DNA of 64,000 bases from Agrococcus sp. ARC_14 (GTDB lineage: Bacteria; Actinomycetota; Actinomycetes; Actinomycetales; Microbacteriaceae): assembly GCF_022436485.1 (NCBI RefSeq), contig NZ_JAKUDO010000002.1, positions 124,001 to 188,000 of the forward strand, read 5' to 3'. The translations under genes and the position numbers were made by a program. The notes beneath the pieces are model-generated. The model was not told the origin of the DNA. It saw nothing but the letters and a program-made list of their open reading frames with translations, and did not search any database. Shown here one piece after another: positions 7,872-16,275 of this stretch. Position 1 is the first letter of the stretch; every line of letters starts with the position of its first letter.

Positions 7872-9065
7872 GTGACGACGACGGAGCCCCGCGAGGCTCA
7901 GGCCGATGACGCGCAGGTCAGTGCCGAGGACCGCGCCGCGCTCGTCGAGGCGGTGCGCGACTTCGCCGACGCCCGGCTCGCCCCCTTCGCGAACCAGCGG
8001 GACGCATCCCACGAGTTCCCCGTCGCCACCCTGCGCGAGGCCGGCCAGCTCGGCCTCGGTGCCGTGTGCGTGCGCGAGGACGTCGGCGGTGCTGGCCTCA
8101 GCCGCATCGACTCGATCGCCATCACCGAGCAGCTCGCTCGCGGTGACGTGGCCGTCGCCACCTACCTGTCGATCCACAACATGGTCGCCGGCATGATCGA
8201 CGCCGAGGGCACCGACGAGCAGCGTCACCAGTGGCTGCCGCGGCTGTGCGCGATGGACGACCTCGCCAGCTACTGCCTCACCGAGCCGGGCGCGGGCTCC
8301 GACGCCGCAGCGGTCGCCACCACCGCGGTGCGCGACGGCGACGAGTACGTGCTCACCGGCACCAAGCAGTTCATCTCGGGTGCGGGCACCTCTGCCGTCT
8401 ACGTCGTGATGGCGCGCACGGGAGGCGCCGACCCGGCGCTGCGCGGCTCGCGCGGCATGACCGCCTTCATCGTGCCGGCGGGCATCCCCGGCCTCTCGTT
8501 CGGCCCCGAGGAGCAGAAGATGGGCTGGAAGGCGCAGCCCACGCGCCAGGTGATCCTCGAGGGCGTCCGCATCCCGGCGGCCAACCGGCTCGGCGACGAG
8601 GGCGAGGGCTTCGGCATCGCCATGCGCGGTCTGAACGGCGGCCGGCTGGGCATCGCCGCGGCCTCGATCGGCGGCGCGCAGTTCGCGCTCGAGCGCTCCA
8701 TCGCCTACGTCAAGGAGCGCGCCACCTTCGGCCAGCCGCTCGCCACCAGGCAGCACGTGCAGTTCCAGCTCGCCGACATGGAGACCGAGCTGCAGGCCGC
8801 CCGCGCCCTGCTCGAGCGCGCTGCGGCGAAGCTCGACGCCAAGGCGCCGGATGCCCCGACGGCCTGCGCGATGGCCAAGCGCTTTGCGACGGATGTCGGC
8901 TTCCGCGTCGCCGACCAGGCCCTGCAGCTGCACGGCGGCTACGGCTACCTGCACGAGTACGGCATCGAGCGCGTCGTCCGCGACCTGCGTGTGCACCGCA
9001 TCCTCGAGGGCACGAACGAGATGATGCGCATGATCGTCGGCCGCGCCCTGCTGGGAGAGCGGTAG
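7872..9065 (+). CDS. Acyl-CoA dehydrogenase (short/branched-chain type)
   Basis: A 397-residue enzyme. It has the acyl-CoA dehydrogenase signatures [15 protein letters not shown] and [21 protein letters not shown], and a catalytic Glu383 in LEGTNEMM. The GTG at 7872 was chosen because GAGGAGG lies about 10 nt upstream. It is divergent from the SDR-acyl-CoA dehydrogenase operon and followed by enoyl-CoA hydratase, the next step of beta-oxidation. It is soluble, FAD-dependent and ETF-linked. Isobutyryl- or short-chain acyl-CoA activity is plausible from the overall resemblance, but this is inference. Confidence 0.92.
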   Translation: MTTTEPREAQADDAQVSAEDRAALVEAVRDFADARLAPFANQRDASHEFPVATLREAGQLGLGAVCVREDVGGAGLSRIDSIAITEQLARGDVAVATYLSIHNMVAGMIDAEGTDEQRHQWLPRLCAMDDLASYCLTEPGAGSDAAAVATTAVRDGDEYVLTGTKQFISGAGTSAVYVVMARTGGADPALRGSRGMTAFIVPAGIPGLSFGPEEQKMGWKAQPTRQVILEGVRIPAANRLGDEGEGFGIAMRGLNGGRLGIAAASIGGAQFALERSIAYVKERATFGQPLATRQHVQFQLADMETELQAARALLERAAAKLDAKAPDAPTACAMAKRFATDVGFRVADQALQLHGGYGYLHEYGIERVVRDLRVHRILEGTNEMMRMIVGRALLGER

Positions 9066-9226
9066 CCCGTGAGGGGTCGAAAGGAGGGCGCGGTGCAGCA
9101 CGCCCGGAACCCGACCTCCCTCTCGGGCGCTGCGCCTGCCATGGTGGAGGCATGCTGCGCAGCGGTGCCAGCGCTCGGCCCCTCACTGCCGACGACAGGA
9201 ACGACCAGCCTCGAGGAGACGTCCGC

Positions 9227-10003
9227 ATGACCGACGACGAGACCATCCGCATCGAGCGTCGCGGGCGCGTCGCCTGGATCACGCTCGACCGGCCGGAGGC
9301 GCTCAACGCCCTCAACACCCAGCTCATGCACGAGCTCGTGGCCGCCACGACTGAGCTCGATGCCGATGACTCGATCGGCGCGATCGTCGTGACCGGCTCG
9401 GAGAAGGCGTTCGCGGCCGGTGCCGACATCAAGGAGATGGCGTCGAAGTCGACCGCCGAGATGCGCGAGGCGAACCACTTCGGGCCGTGGCTCGAGTTCG
9501 CTCGCACGAAGAAGCCCGTCATCGCGGCAGTGTCGGGCTATGCGCTCGGCGGCGGGTTTGAGCTGGCGCTCATGTGCGACGTGATCCTGGCGGGCGACTC
9601 GGCGAAGTTCGGCTTCCCGGAGATCGGGCTGGGCGTGATCCCCGGCATCGGCGGCACGCAGCGCATCGTGCGCGCGGTCGGCTACCCGAAGGCCGCTGAG
9701 CTGGTGCTCACCGGTCGCCGCATCGACGCGGCGGAGGCGGAGCGCATCGGCATCGTCTCGCGCGTGGTGCCGGCTGCGGAGCTGCTGGCCGAGGCCGAGC
9801 AGCTCGCGACCACGATCGCCGAGAAGTCGCTGCCGGCGCTCGTCGCGGCGAAGGCCGCGCTCGACGGCGCGCTCGAGACGGGGCTCGAGGCGGGGCTGGC
9901 GCTCGAGGCCGAGCAGTTCACGGCGCTGTTCGACACCGCCGATCAGAAGGAAGGGATGGCGGCCTTCAATGAGAAGCGCGAGCCGAACTTCACGCATCGC
10001 TAG
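9227..10003 (+). CDS. Enoyl-CoA hydratase
   Basis: A 258-residue crotonase-fold enzyme. The oxyanion-hole segment AFAAGADIKEM is present, and both catalytic glutamates are in place: Glu112 in LGGGFELALMCD and Glu132 in FGFPEIGLGVIPG. It hydrates trans-2-enoyl-CoA to 3-hydroxyacyl-CoA. The ATG at 9227 has GAGGAG 8 nt upstream. An in-frame ATG at 9153 with CATGGT 6 nt before it is a possible alternative leaderless start that would add 25 poorly conserved residues. It is co-directional with the acyl-CoA dehydrogenase gene 160 nt upstream. Confidence 0.94.
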   Translation: MTDDETIRIERRGRVAWITLDRPEALNALNTQLMHELVAATTELDADDSIGAIVVTGSEKAFAAGADIKEMASKSTAEMREANHFGPWLEFARTKKPVIAAVSGYALGGGFELALMCDVILAGDSAKFGFPEIGLGVIPGIGGTQRIVRAVGYPKAAELVLTGRRIDAAEAERIGIVSRVVPAAELLAEAEQLATTIAEKSLPALVAAKAALDGALETGLEAGLALEAEQFTALFDTADQKEGMAAFNEKREPNFTHR

Positions 10004-10014
10004 CCCGGCCCCGC

Positions 10015-10118
10015 TGGTCGAGGAGCGCCCGGGCGCAGCCCGGACGCGTCACGAGACCAAGAGCTCAGCCCAGCGGGATCTCGCGACGCGTGCGGCTGCG
10101 CCGCGCGCTCCTCGATCT
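10015..10118. repeat. Inverted pair of the dispersed palindromic element
   Basis: A forward copy spans 10015-10058, from GGTCGAGGAGCG to CGTCACGAGACC. An inverted, slightly diverged copy spans about 10077-10118, from GATCTCGCGACGCG to GCTCCTCGATC. Each copy can fold by itself through its GC-rich core, and the two can pair with each other. They occupy the convergent gap between enoyl-CoA hydratase and MarR, so they may serve as a bidirectional terminator. Confidence 0.75.
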
Positions 10119-10168
10119 TGCGGCCTCCGGACGCAAGGCGCTACGCGCATTGCGTCCTCCGGCCGCAA

Positions 10169-10702
10169 TCACAACGGCTCCGGCGCCGGCCGCGGATCCT
10201 CGAAGTCGCCGGAGCGCTTCCGCAGCAGCGCGATGATGCGCACCAGCTCTGCCAGCTCGTCGTCCTCGAGCCCCACGGCGGTGAACGCCTCGTCGTTGAG
10301 CGCGACCGTGGCCAGCTCGACCCGCTCGCGCCCCGCATCCGTGATCGTCAGCACCGTCGCCCGGCCGTCGGTCGGGTGCGGCTCGCGGGCCACCAGTCCG
10401 TCGCGCACGAGCCGGTCGACCGTGCTCGTGACGCTCGTCGGATGCACCTGCAGCCGTCGCACCGCTGATTGCATCGGCATGCGCCCCTCGCGCGTGAACG
10501 CGAGCAGTCGCAGCACCTCGAAGCGTGCGAAGGAGAGCGAGAACGACCGCAGCGTCGCCTCGACGCGGGCCTCGAGCAGCTGCTGCGCGCGATTGACGGA
10601 GGTCACGAGCGTCATGCCCGGCGCCGCATCCGTCCAGCCGTGGTCGAGCCACTGGCGGCGGGCTTCGGCGATCGGGTCGAACGTCTCCGGCATCGTGGTC
10701 AT
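10169..10702 (-). CDS. MarR-family transcriptional regulator
   Basis: A 177-residue protein. It has the MarR winged helix: LSFARFEVLRLLAFTREGRMPMQS, VHPTSVTSTVDRLVRDGLVARE as recognition helix, and the DGRATVLTITDAGRE wing. The ATG at 10702 follows GGAGGAGG. It is divergent from etfB with a 66-nt shared promoter region and probably regulates etfBA, the adjacent acyl-CoA genes, or itself. The ligand is unknown; acyl-CoA or an aromatic acid would fit the neighbourhood, but that is inference. Confidence 0.9.
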   Translation of the reverse strand: MTTMPETFDPIAEARRQWLDHGWTDAAPGMTLVTSVNRAQQLLEARVEATLRSFSLSFARFEVLRLLAFTREGRMPMQSAVRRLQVHPTSVTSTVDRLVRDGLVAREPHPTDGRATVLTITDAGRERVELATVALNDEAFTAVGLEDDELAELVRIIALLRKRSGDFEDPRPAPEPL

Positions 10703-10768
10703 CAGCGCCTCCTCCACTCGGCTCACCGTATCGCCCGCCGATCCAGCTACTAGGAAGGGAGCGCTCCG

Positions 10769-11566
10769 ATGAAGATCGTCGTGCTCGTCAAGCCCGTGCC
10801 AGACACCTACGGCGACCGCGTGCTCAGCCTCGAGACGGGGCTCGCCGACCGTGCTGCGAGCGAGACCGTGCTCGACGAGATCACCGAGCGCGCGCTCGAG
10901 TCGGTCATCCGACACGCGGAATCCGCAGAGGGAGTCGAGGTCGTCGCGATGTCGATGGCACCCACCGACACGCAGGCGGCGCTGCGCAAGGCGCTCGCGA
11001 TGGGCGCCGGCTCTGCCGTGCACATCGCCGACGAGCGGCTCGCCGGTGCCGACCTGGTGCGCACCGCCGAGGTGCTCGCCGCCGGGCTGCGCCGCTCGGG
11101 CTTCGACCTCGTCGTGACCGGCAACGGGTCCACGGACGGCGGCGGCAGCGTCATGCCCTCGATGCTCGCCGAGCTGCTCGACGTGCCGGCCGCGACCCGG
11201 CTCGAGACGATCGAGATCACGGCGGATGCGGTGCAGGGCTCGCGCGCGACCGATGGCGGCACGATGTCGGTGCGGGCAGAGCTGCCCGCGATCGCCTCGG
11301 TCACCGAGCGGATGCCCGACCCGCGCTTCCCGGCGCTGCGCGGCATCATGGGCGCGAAGAAGAAGCCGCTCGAGGTGCTCTCGCTCGACGACCTGAGCGC
11401 AGAGCTCGAGGGGCTCGGCGCCGAGCTCGACGAGACGGCTGCGCCGCGATCGATCGTGATCGCCGCTGACCAGCGACCGCCTCGCGAGGCGGGCGAGATC
11501 ATCACCGACGACGGCAGCGCGGGGGAGCGGATCGCCGCGTTCCTCGCCGACCGCAGGCTGGCCTGA
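10769..11566 (+). CDS. etfB: Electron transfer flavoprotein beta subunit
   Basis: A 265-residue protein beginning MKIVVLVKPVPDTYGDRVL, the typical EtfB opening. It has the AMP-binding region LVVTGNGSTDGGGSVMPSMLAELL and the LPAIASVTERMPDPRFPALRGIMGAKKKPLEV block that contacts partner dehydrogenases. A ribosome site, GGAAGGGAG, lies upstream of the ATG. With EtfA it accepts electrons from acyl-CoA dehydrogenases in the cytoplasm. It is the first gene of etfB-etfA-cytochrome b, with an 11-nt gap to etfA. Confidence 0.96.
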   Translation: MKIVVLVKPVPDTYGDRVLSLETGLADRAASETVLDEITERALESVIRHAESAEGVEVVAMSMAPTDTQAALRKALAMGAGSAVHIADERLAGADLVRTAEVLAAGLRRSGFDLVVTGNGSTDGGGSVMPSMLAELLDVPAATRLETIEITADAVQGSRATDGGTMSVRAELPAIASVTERMPDPRFPALRGIMGAKKKPLEVLSLDDLSAELEGLGAELDETAAPRSIVIAADQRPPREAGEIITDDGSAGERIAAFLADRRLA

Positions 11567-11577
11567 GGAGCACCGAG

Positions 11578-12576
11578 ATGACTGAGACGACAGGTGCTGC
11601 GATCACGCAGCCCATCCTGATCCTGCTGCTCGCCGCCTCCGGAGGCGAGCCGAAGCTCGCCGACGGCGCTGCGGAAGCGATCGGCGCGGCCGCGCAGCTC
11701 GGCACGCCCGTCGCTGTGACCGTCGGCCCGGCCGACGCGCTGCCGCAGATGGCAGAGGCTGCCGCAGCGCTGGGCGCCGTGCAGGTGCTGACGGCCGCCG
11801 TCGACCCGACACAGCTCGGTGCCCCGGTGGCCGATGCGCTCGCGGCCGCGGTCGCGCAGCTCGCGCCGGCGGCAGTGCTCGTGCCGCACACGATCGAGGG
11901 CACGGATGCGGCCGGTCGCCTCGCCGCACGCCTGCGGGCGCCGCTCGCGATCGACGCGGTCGCGGTGGAGCGCGACGCGGAGGGCATCGTCGCGCGGCAC
12001 TCGATCTACGGCGGCGCCTATGACGTGACCTCGGCCGCGACCTTCGGGCCGCTCATCGTCACGCTGCGGCGCGGATCGATCGACCATCGCGCCGAGGCCG
12101 CGACGCCGCAGATCAGCTCGCTCGAGGTTGCGGCGACTGGGCGCCGGGCTGCCGTCGTCGAGGGCTTCGAGGCAGCGGAGCAGACGTCGACGCGACCCGA
12201 CCTGCGCTCGGCGAAGAAGGTCGTCTCCGGGGGCCGCGGGCTGGGTTCGAAGGAGCAGTTCGCGCTCATCGAGCAGCTCGCCGATGCGCTCGGCGCGGCC
12301 ATCGGTGCTTCGCGGGCAGCGGTCGACGCGGGCTACGTCGAGCAGTCGTCGCAGGTCGGCCAGACCGGCACGTCGGTCTCGCCCGATCTCTATCTGGCCA
12401 TCGGGATCTCCGGCGCCATCCAGCACCGCGCGGGCATGCAGACAGCGAAGACGATCGTGGCGATCGACAAGGACGCGAATGCGCCCATCTTCGAGATCGC
12501 CGACCTGGGCGTCGTCGGCGACCTCTTCACGATCGTGCCGCAGCTCGTCGCGGCGCTCGAGGCGCGGAAGGGCTAG
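11578..12576 (+). CDS. etfA: Electron transfer flavoprotein alpha subunit
   Basis: A 332-residue protein. The N-terminal Rossmann-like part contains [20 protein letters not shown]. The C-terminal FAD domain has the EtfA signature [19 protein letters not shown] and [13 protein letters not shown], ending with [21 protein letters not shown]. It forms the FAD-bearing heterodimer with EtfB and hands electrons to a membrane acceptor. A GAGGAGC ribosome site lies just before the ATG. Its stop is 2 nt before the cytochrome b-like gene, implying a functional link. Confidence 0.96.
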   Translation: MTETTGAAITQPILILLLAASGGEPKLADGAAEAIGAAAQLGTPVAVTVGPADALPQMAEAAAALGAVQVLTAAVDPTQLGAPVADALAAAVAQLAPAAVLVPHTIEGTDAAGRLAARLRAPLAIDAVAVERDAEGIVARHSIYGGAYDVTSAATFGPLIVTLRRGSIDHRAEAATPQISSLEVAATGRRAAVVEGFEAAEQTSTRPDLRSAKKVVSGGRGLGSKEQFALIEQLADALGAAIGASRAAVDAGYVEQSSQVGQTGTSVSPDLYLAIGISGAIQHRAGMQTAKTIVAIDKDANAPIFEIADLGVVGDLFTIVPQLVAALEARKG

Positions 12577-12578
12577 CG

Positions 12579-14561
12579 ATGTCGAGCGGGCAGATCCCAG
12601 CAGAGGGCGCCGCGCCCGCGGTGCGCCGTGGCTTGCCGCGCGCTCCCGGCGGCGAGCCGTGGCCGCCGGAGGGTGTGGCGCCGGCGGCAGCAGCGACCGC
12701 CGCGACTGAGCCCGCGCCCGGTGCCGCTGAGGTCGCACCCGCGCCCGTTGCGGCTGAGGCCGCACCCGCCACGGCACCCGCTGCGGCTGAGCCCGCGCCC
12801 GCGTCCGCTGCGGCTGCGGCCGCACCCGCCACGGAACCCGCTGCCGCTGAGCTCGCACCCGCCACAGCACCCGCTGCCGCTGCGCTCGAGCCTGCCGCGA
12901 CCACGGCGATCCGGCGTGGGCTGCCGCGCGTCGCCGGCGGCGAGCCTTGGCCCGCGGGTGCCCCCGTCGCAGCGCCTGCCGCTGCTTCCGCTCCTGCCTC
13001 CACGCCAGCGCCCGCTGCCTCGCCTCCTGCCGCGCCAGCTGCCACTCCTGACGGCCTTCAGGTCCCTGCGCCGGCCCCCGAGCATCCGCAGACCGGTACC
13101 GATGTGTCGGCTGCACCCCCCTCTGAGCGACCGATCGGTACCGGTTCTCCGGTGGATGCTGCGGACGGCGTCGCCATCCGCCGCGGGATGCCCCGCGTCG
13201 CCGGTGGCGAGCCGTGGCCCGCGAACGCGCCCGTCCGCTCGTCGAGCAGCGCCGAGCGCCGCGAGCCGCGTCTCGAGGCGTCGCAGGCGCAGGCCCCTGC
13301 CCCCGCTGGTCTCGTGACGGCTCCTGCGGAGCCTCCTCGACCGACGGAAGCGCACCCCGCTGGTCTCGTGACGGCTCCTGCGGAGCCTCCTCGACCGACG
13401 GAGGCAGCCACACCTCCCTCGGCCGCCGCATCCGCTTCCGGTACCGATGTGTTGCCCGCACCCCTCTCCGAGCCGCAGATCCGTACCGGAACCGCGGCGG
13501 CCGCACCTGCGGCGGCCGCCAAGGTGGCACCCGACGCAGCCGCGACGGCGCCAGCCGCGAAGACCTCGGCTGCACCCGCAAAGGCGCCACCCGCGAAGGC
13601 CCCGGCCGCCGCGCCCGCCGCCGCAGCGACCAGCGCCGCCGCCGCAAGCGACGCCCAGCCCGGCCTCCGCCCGACCACCCGCCGCCAGTGGGCGCTCGCG
13701 GGCATCCTGGTCGCCCTCGCGGTCATCGGCCTGACAACGATCGTCGTCGGCCTCGCGCGCTGGATCGCGGGTCTCGAGCCGATCGCCGCCTTCATCGCGC
13801 AATACCCAGGCACCTACGAGCTGCCGGAAGGCGCCCCGATCGGCCTGCCCGCCTGGCTCAACTGGTCGCACTTCTTCAATCTGCTGCTGATCGCGCTCAT
13901 CATCCGCAGCGGCCTGCAGGTGCGCGGCGAGCGCAAGCCCCCCGCCTACTTCACGTCGAAGCGCACGGGCCAGAAGGTCTCGATCACGGTCTGGCTGCAC
14001 ACGAGCCTCGACGTGCTGTGGATCGTGAACGGCCTCGTCTTCGTGGTCCTGCTGTTCGCGACCGGCCAGTGGATGCGCATCGTTCCGACCAGCTGGGAGG
14101 TCTTCCCGCACGCGATCTCGGCCGGGCTGCAGTACGCCACGCTCAACTGGCCGCTCGAGGACGGCTGGGTCAACTACAACTCGCTCCAGCAGCTGGCCTA
14201 CTTCGTCACCGTCTTCATCGCCGCGCCGCTCGCGATCGTCACGGGCGCGCGCATGAGCGGCTGGTGGCCGAAGGGCGCAGACCGGCTCAACCGCGCCTAC
14301 CCGATCGAGTGGGCACGCGCCGTGCACTTCCCGACCATGCTCTACTTCTCGGCCTTCATCATCGTGCACGTGCTGCTGGTGTTCACGACCGGAGCCCTCC
14401 GCAACCTGAACCACATGTTCGCAGCGAAGCCCGACGACGACTGGCTCGGCTTCCTCTTCTTCGCCGGCGCGATGCTGGTCGTGGCCGCCGCCATGGTCGC
14501 GGCGCGGCCGGCGCTGCTCAGCCCGATCGCGAGCCGCTTCGGCACGGTGTCGGCCCGGTAG
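12579..14561 (+). CDS. Cytochrome b561-like membrane protein with long Pro/Ala-rich N-terminus
   Basis: A 660-residue protein. Residues 1-365 are low-complexity Ala/Pro/Glu sequence holding three copies of a conserved motif, RRG(L/M)PRxxGGEPWP, at about 16-29, 112-125 and 201-214. Residues about 366-655 contain six hydrophobic spans with histidines placed as in di-haem cytochrome b561/b6: SHFFNLLL, WLHTSLDVLW, AVHFPTMLY and IIVHVLLVF. It starts 2 nt after etfA, so a role as membrane electron acceptor for ETF, perhaps replacing or assisting ETF:quinone oxidoreductase, is a reasonable inference. Haem-ligand assignment and substrate are unproven. The N-terminal part has gained in-frame repeat DNA at 13308-13396. 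Confidence 0.8.
   Translation: MSSGQIPAEGAAPAVRRGLPRAPGGEPWPPEGVAPAAAATAATEPAPGAAEVAPAPVAAEAAPATAPAAAEPAPASAAAAAAPATEPAAAELAPATAPAAAALEPAATTAIRRGLPRVAGGEPWPAGAPVAAPAAASAPASTPAPAASPPAAPAATPDGLQVPAPAPEHPQTGTDVSAAPPSERPIGTGSPVDAADGVAIRRGMPRVAGGEPWPANAPVRSSSSAERREPRLEASQAQAPAPAGLVTAPAEPPRPTEAHPAGLVTAPAEPPRPTEAATPPSAAASASGTDVLPAPLSEPQIRTGTAAAAPAAAAKVAPDAAATAPAAKTSAAPAKAPPAKAPAAAPAAAATSAAAASDAQPGLRPTTRRQWALAGILVALAVIGLTTIVVGLARWIAGLEPIAAFIAQYPGTYELPEGAPIGLPAWLNWSHFFNLLLIALIIRSGLQVRGERKPPAYFTSKRTGQKVSITVWLHTSLDVLWIVNGLVFVVLLFATGQWMRIVPTSWEVFPHAISAGLQYATLNWPLEDGWVNYNSLQQLAYFVTVFIAAPLAIVTGARMSGWWPKGADRLNRAYPIEWARAVHFPTMLYFSAFIIVHVLLVFTTGALRNLNHMFAAKPDDDWLGFLFFAGAMLVVAAAMVAARPALLSPIASRFGTVSAR
13308..13396 (-). 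repeat. Two in-frame copies of the palindromic element inside the cytochrome b gene
   Basis: Two identical 35-bp copies, 13308-13342 and 13362-13396, read from GGTCTCGTGACGG through a GC core to CCTCCTCGACC on the plus strand. They lie 54 bp apart, exactly 18 codons, so the protein repeats GLVTAPAEPPRPTEA. They match the intergenic element in reverse orientation. A weaker third copy may lie at about 13228-13275. Confidence 0.75.
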
Positions 14562-14592
14562 GCGCCATGATCGCGCCCCGTATCCTGCCCGC

Positions 14593-15219
14593 ATGAGCAG
14601 CCCCGCTCCCGCCTTCGATGCGCGTGGCGTCCGGCTGGCCGGTGGCGTCGGCGGCGGGATCGCCTGGCTCGGTCTCGGGGTCGCGCAGGCGTGCCTGCTG
14701 CTCCTGCTGCTGCCGGGTCACATCGGCGAGGTCGTGTTCAGCTACTCCGCGTATGAGCCGAACCTCGAGCTCCCGCCTTCGGGCCCGATCGCCTGGTTCG
14801 GCTCGCCCTGGGGCGCCGTGCTGGTCGCGGGCATCGTCCTCGGCATCGTCGTCTGGCTGGTGGGCCTGCGCGTCAGCAGCGTGCTGCTGCGCGCCGTCCG
14901 CACCGCCCGCCCGGCGCGCGTCACCTGGATCGGCTTCCTCCTCGTCGCGGCGACCGGCGGCATCGTGGCTGCCGTCTGCTGCGGAGCCATCCTCGACGCG
15001 TTCGGCGGCGCCCGCGCCATCATGGGCGACGCGACGCTCGAGAGCGGCCTTCCTGCGGCGATCTTCGCCCCGGCCGACCTGCTGCCGCAGACCGCGCCAG
15101 TCGTGGCGCTCGCCACCTTCGTGCCACTGCTCCTCCCGGTCATCCTCAGTGCGTTCGCGTCGTGGCTCGCAGCGCAGGTGCTGCGCCGCGAGCCCGCGCA
15201 CACCGATCGCGCAGCTTGA
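14593..15219 (+). CDS. Integral membrane protein, paralogue of the 4767-5717 product
   Basis: A 208-residue protein with about four to five hydrophobic spans and no recognised enzymatic motif. It starts MSSPAPAFDARGVRLAGGVGGG. The GGVGGGIAWLGLGVAQ, WFGSPWG and RVTWIGF blocks line up with the protein encoded at 4767-5717, minus its Pro/Gln-rich N-terminus. TATCCT lies 6 nt before the ATG and there is no Shine-Dalgarno sequence, so a leaderless transcript is likely. The function is unknown. Confidence 0.78.
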   Translation: MSSPAPAFDARGVRLAGGVGGGIAWLGLGVAQACLLLLLLPGHIGEVVFSYSAYEPNLELPPSGPIAWFGSPWGAVLVAGIVLGIVVWLVGLRVSSVLLRAVRTARPARVTWIGFLLVAATGGIVAAVCCGAILDAFGGARAIMGDATLESGLPAAIFAPADLLPQTAPVVALATFVPLLLPVILSAFASWLAAQVLRREPAHTDRAA

Positions 15220-15322
15220 CCGTGCGCCGACCTGGCACATCTCAGCAGTCGCTCCCCGTCGATCGGCGGCCGCTGCTCGGTGTGTGTCGGGCGGATGCCG
15301 CGGGTCACGGCAGGATGGTGGG

Positions 15323-16117
15323 GTGACTGACGCGACCGAGACCGAGCACAGCAGACCGATCTGGGCGCTCGTGGGCATCGGCCTGCTGTCGGGCTTCCTC
15401 TCGGGCATGTTCGGCATCGGCGGCGGCATCGTCATCGTGCCGCTGCTCGTGCTGCTGGCGAAGTTCCCGCGCAGGCTCGCCGCAGGCACCTCGCTCGGCG
15501 CCATCGTGCCGGCGGCGCTCGTCGGCGTCGCGAGCTACGCCGCGCTCGGCAACGTCGACTGGCTGGTGGCGCTCATCCTCGTCGCCGGCTCGATCGTCGG
15601 CGCGCAGGTCGGCGCCCACCTCCTGCACAAGCTGCCGGTGCAGGCGATCCGCTGGGCGTTCATCGTCTTCCTGGCCATCGTCGCCGTCAGCCTCTTCCTC
15701 GTGGTGCCCTCGCGCGACGCGCAGCTCGAGCTCGGCGTCCTGCCTATCATCGGGCTGATCGTGCTGGGCTTCATCACGGGCGTGCTCTCGGGCATCCTCG
15801 GCGTCGGGGGCGGCATCGTGATCGTGCCGATGCTCATCCTGCTGTTCGGTCAGAGCGATGTGGTCGCGAAGGGCACCTCGCTCGCCATGATGATCCCCAC
15901 CGCGATCTCCGGCACGATCGGCAACCTGCGCCGCAAGAACGTCGACCTCATCGCATCCGCCATCGTCGGCGTCGCCGCGTGCGTCACGACCGCGCTCGGT
16001 GCGGCCGCAGCGGTGGCGCTCGACCCGCGCACCGCATCCATCATCTTCGGCGCATTCCTGGTGCTGCTGATCGTGCGGCTCGTCTTCGAGGCGATCAAGC
16101 AGGGCGACAAGGCCTAG
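15323..16117 (+). CDS. TauE/SafE-family (TSUP) membrane permease
   Basis: A 264-residue protein with about eight spans in two homologous halves. Each half begins with the family motif: GMFGIGGGIVIVPLL near residue 30 and GILGVGGGIVIVPML near residue 160. TSUP proteins move sulfite, sulfoacetate, taurine or other organic anions across the cytoplasmic membrane, usually outward; the substrate here is unknown. The GTG at 15323 was chosen because CAGGAT lies 6 nt before it and the protein then begins with the first span. The longer open frame upstream overlaps the preceding gene. Confidence 0.9.
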   Translation: MTDATETEHSRPIWALVGIGLLSGFLSGMFGIGGGIVIVPLLVLLAKFPRRLAAGTSLGAIVPAALVGVASYAALGNVDWLVALILVAGSIVGAQVGAHLLHKLPVQAIRWAFIVFLAIVAVSLFLVVPSRDAQLELGVLPIIGLIVLGFITGVLSGILGVGGGIVIVPMLILLFGQSDVVAKGTSLAMMIPTAISGTIGNLRRKNVDLIASAIVGVAACVTTALGAAAAVALDPRTASIIFGAFLVLLIVRLVFEAIKQGDKA

Positions 16118-16151
16118 CGCCCTGCCGCTCCGGACCTGCGTGACCGAAGCG

Positions 16152-16207
16152 GACCCGTTCCACCGAAGCCGACCTGGTCCACCGGGTCCGGATCGGCGGA
16201 ACGGGTC
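16152..16207. terminator. Long hairpin in convergent gap
   Basis: GACCCGTTCCACCGA (16152-16166) pairs with TCGGCGGAACGGGTC (16193-16207), with one G-T mismatch. A smaller GACCTGG/CCGGGTC hairpin nests inside. It lies between the convergent TSUP and MFS genes and suits a bidirectional terminator, though there is no T-tract. Confidence 0.6.
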
Positions 16208-16275
16208 GTCTCGCGATGGCTGCGAGGCAACGCTCGAGCTGTTCGGCACACGCGTGCTGCGCGCGGCTCGTCGCC

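Noticed and set aside
10015..10118. Interpreting the palindromic repeats as insertion-sequence ends
   Set aside because: No transposase is near any copy, no flanking target duplications are evident, and copies carry only a short hairpin core.
12579..13670. Treating the Pro/Ala-rich region as non-coding with the cytochrome gene starting later
   Set aside because: The frame is continuous from a start 2 nt after etfA and contains three well-kept RRGxPRxxGGEPWP motifs, which argues for translation.
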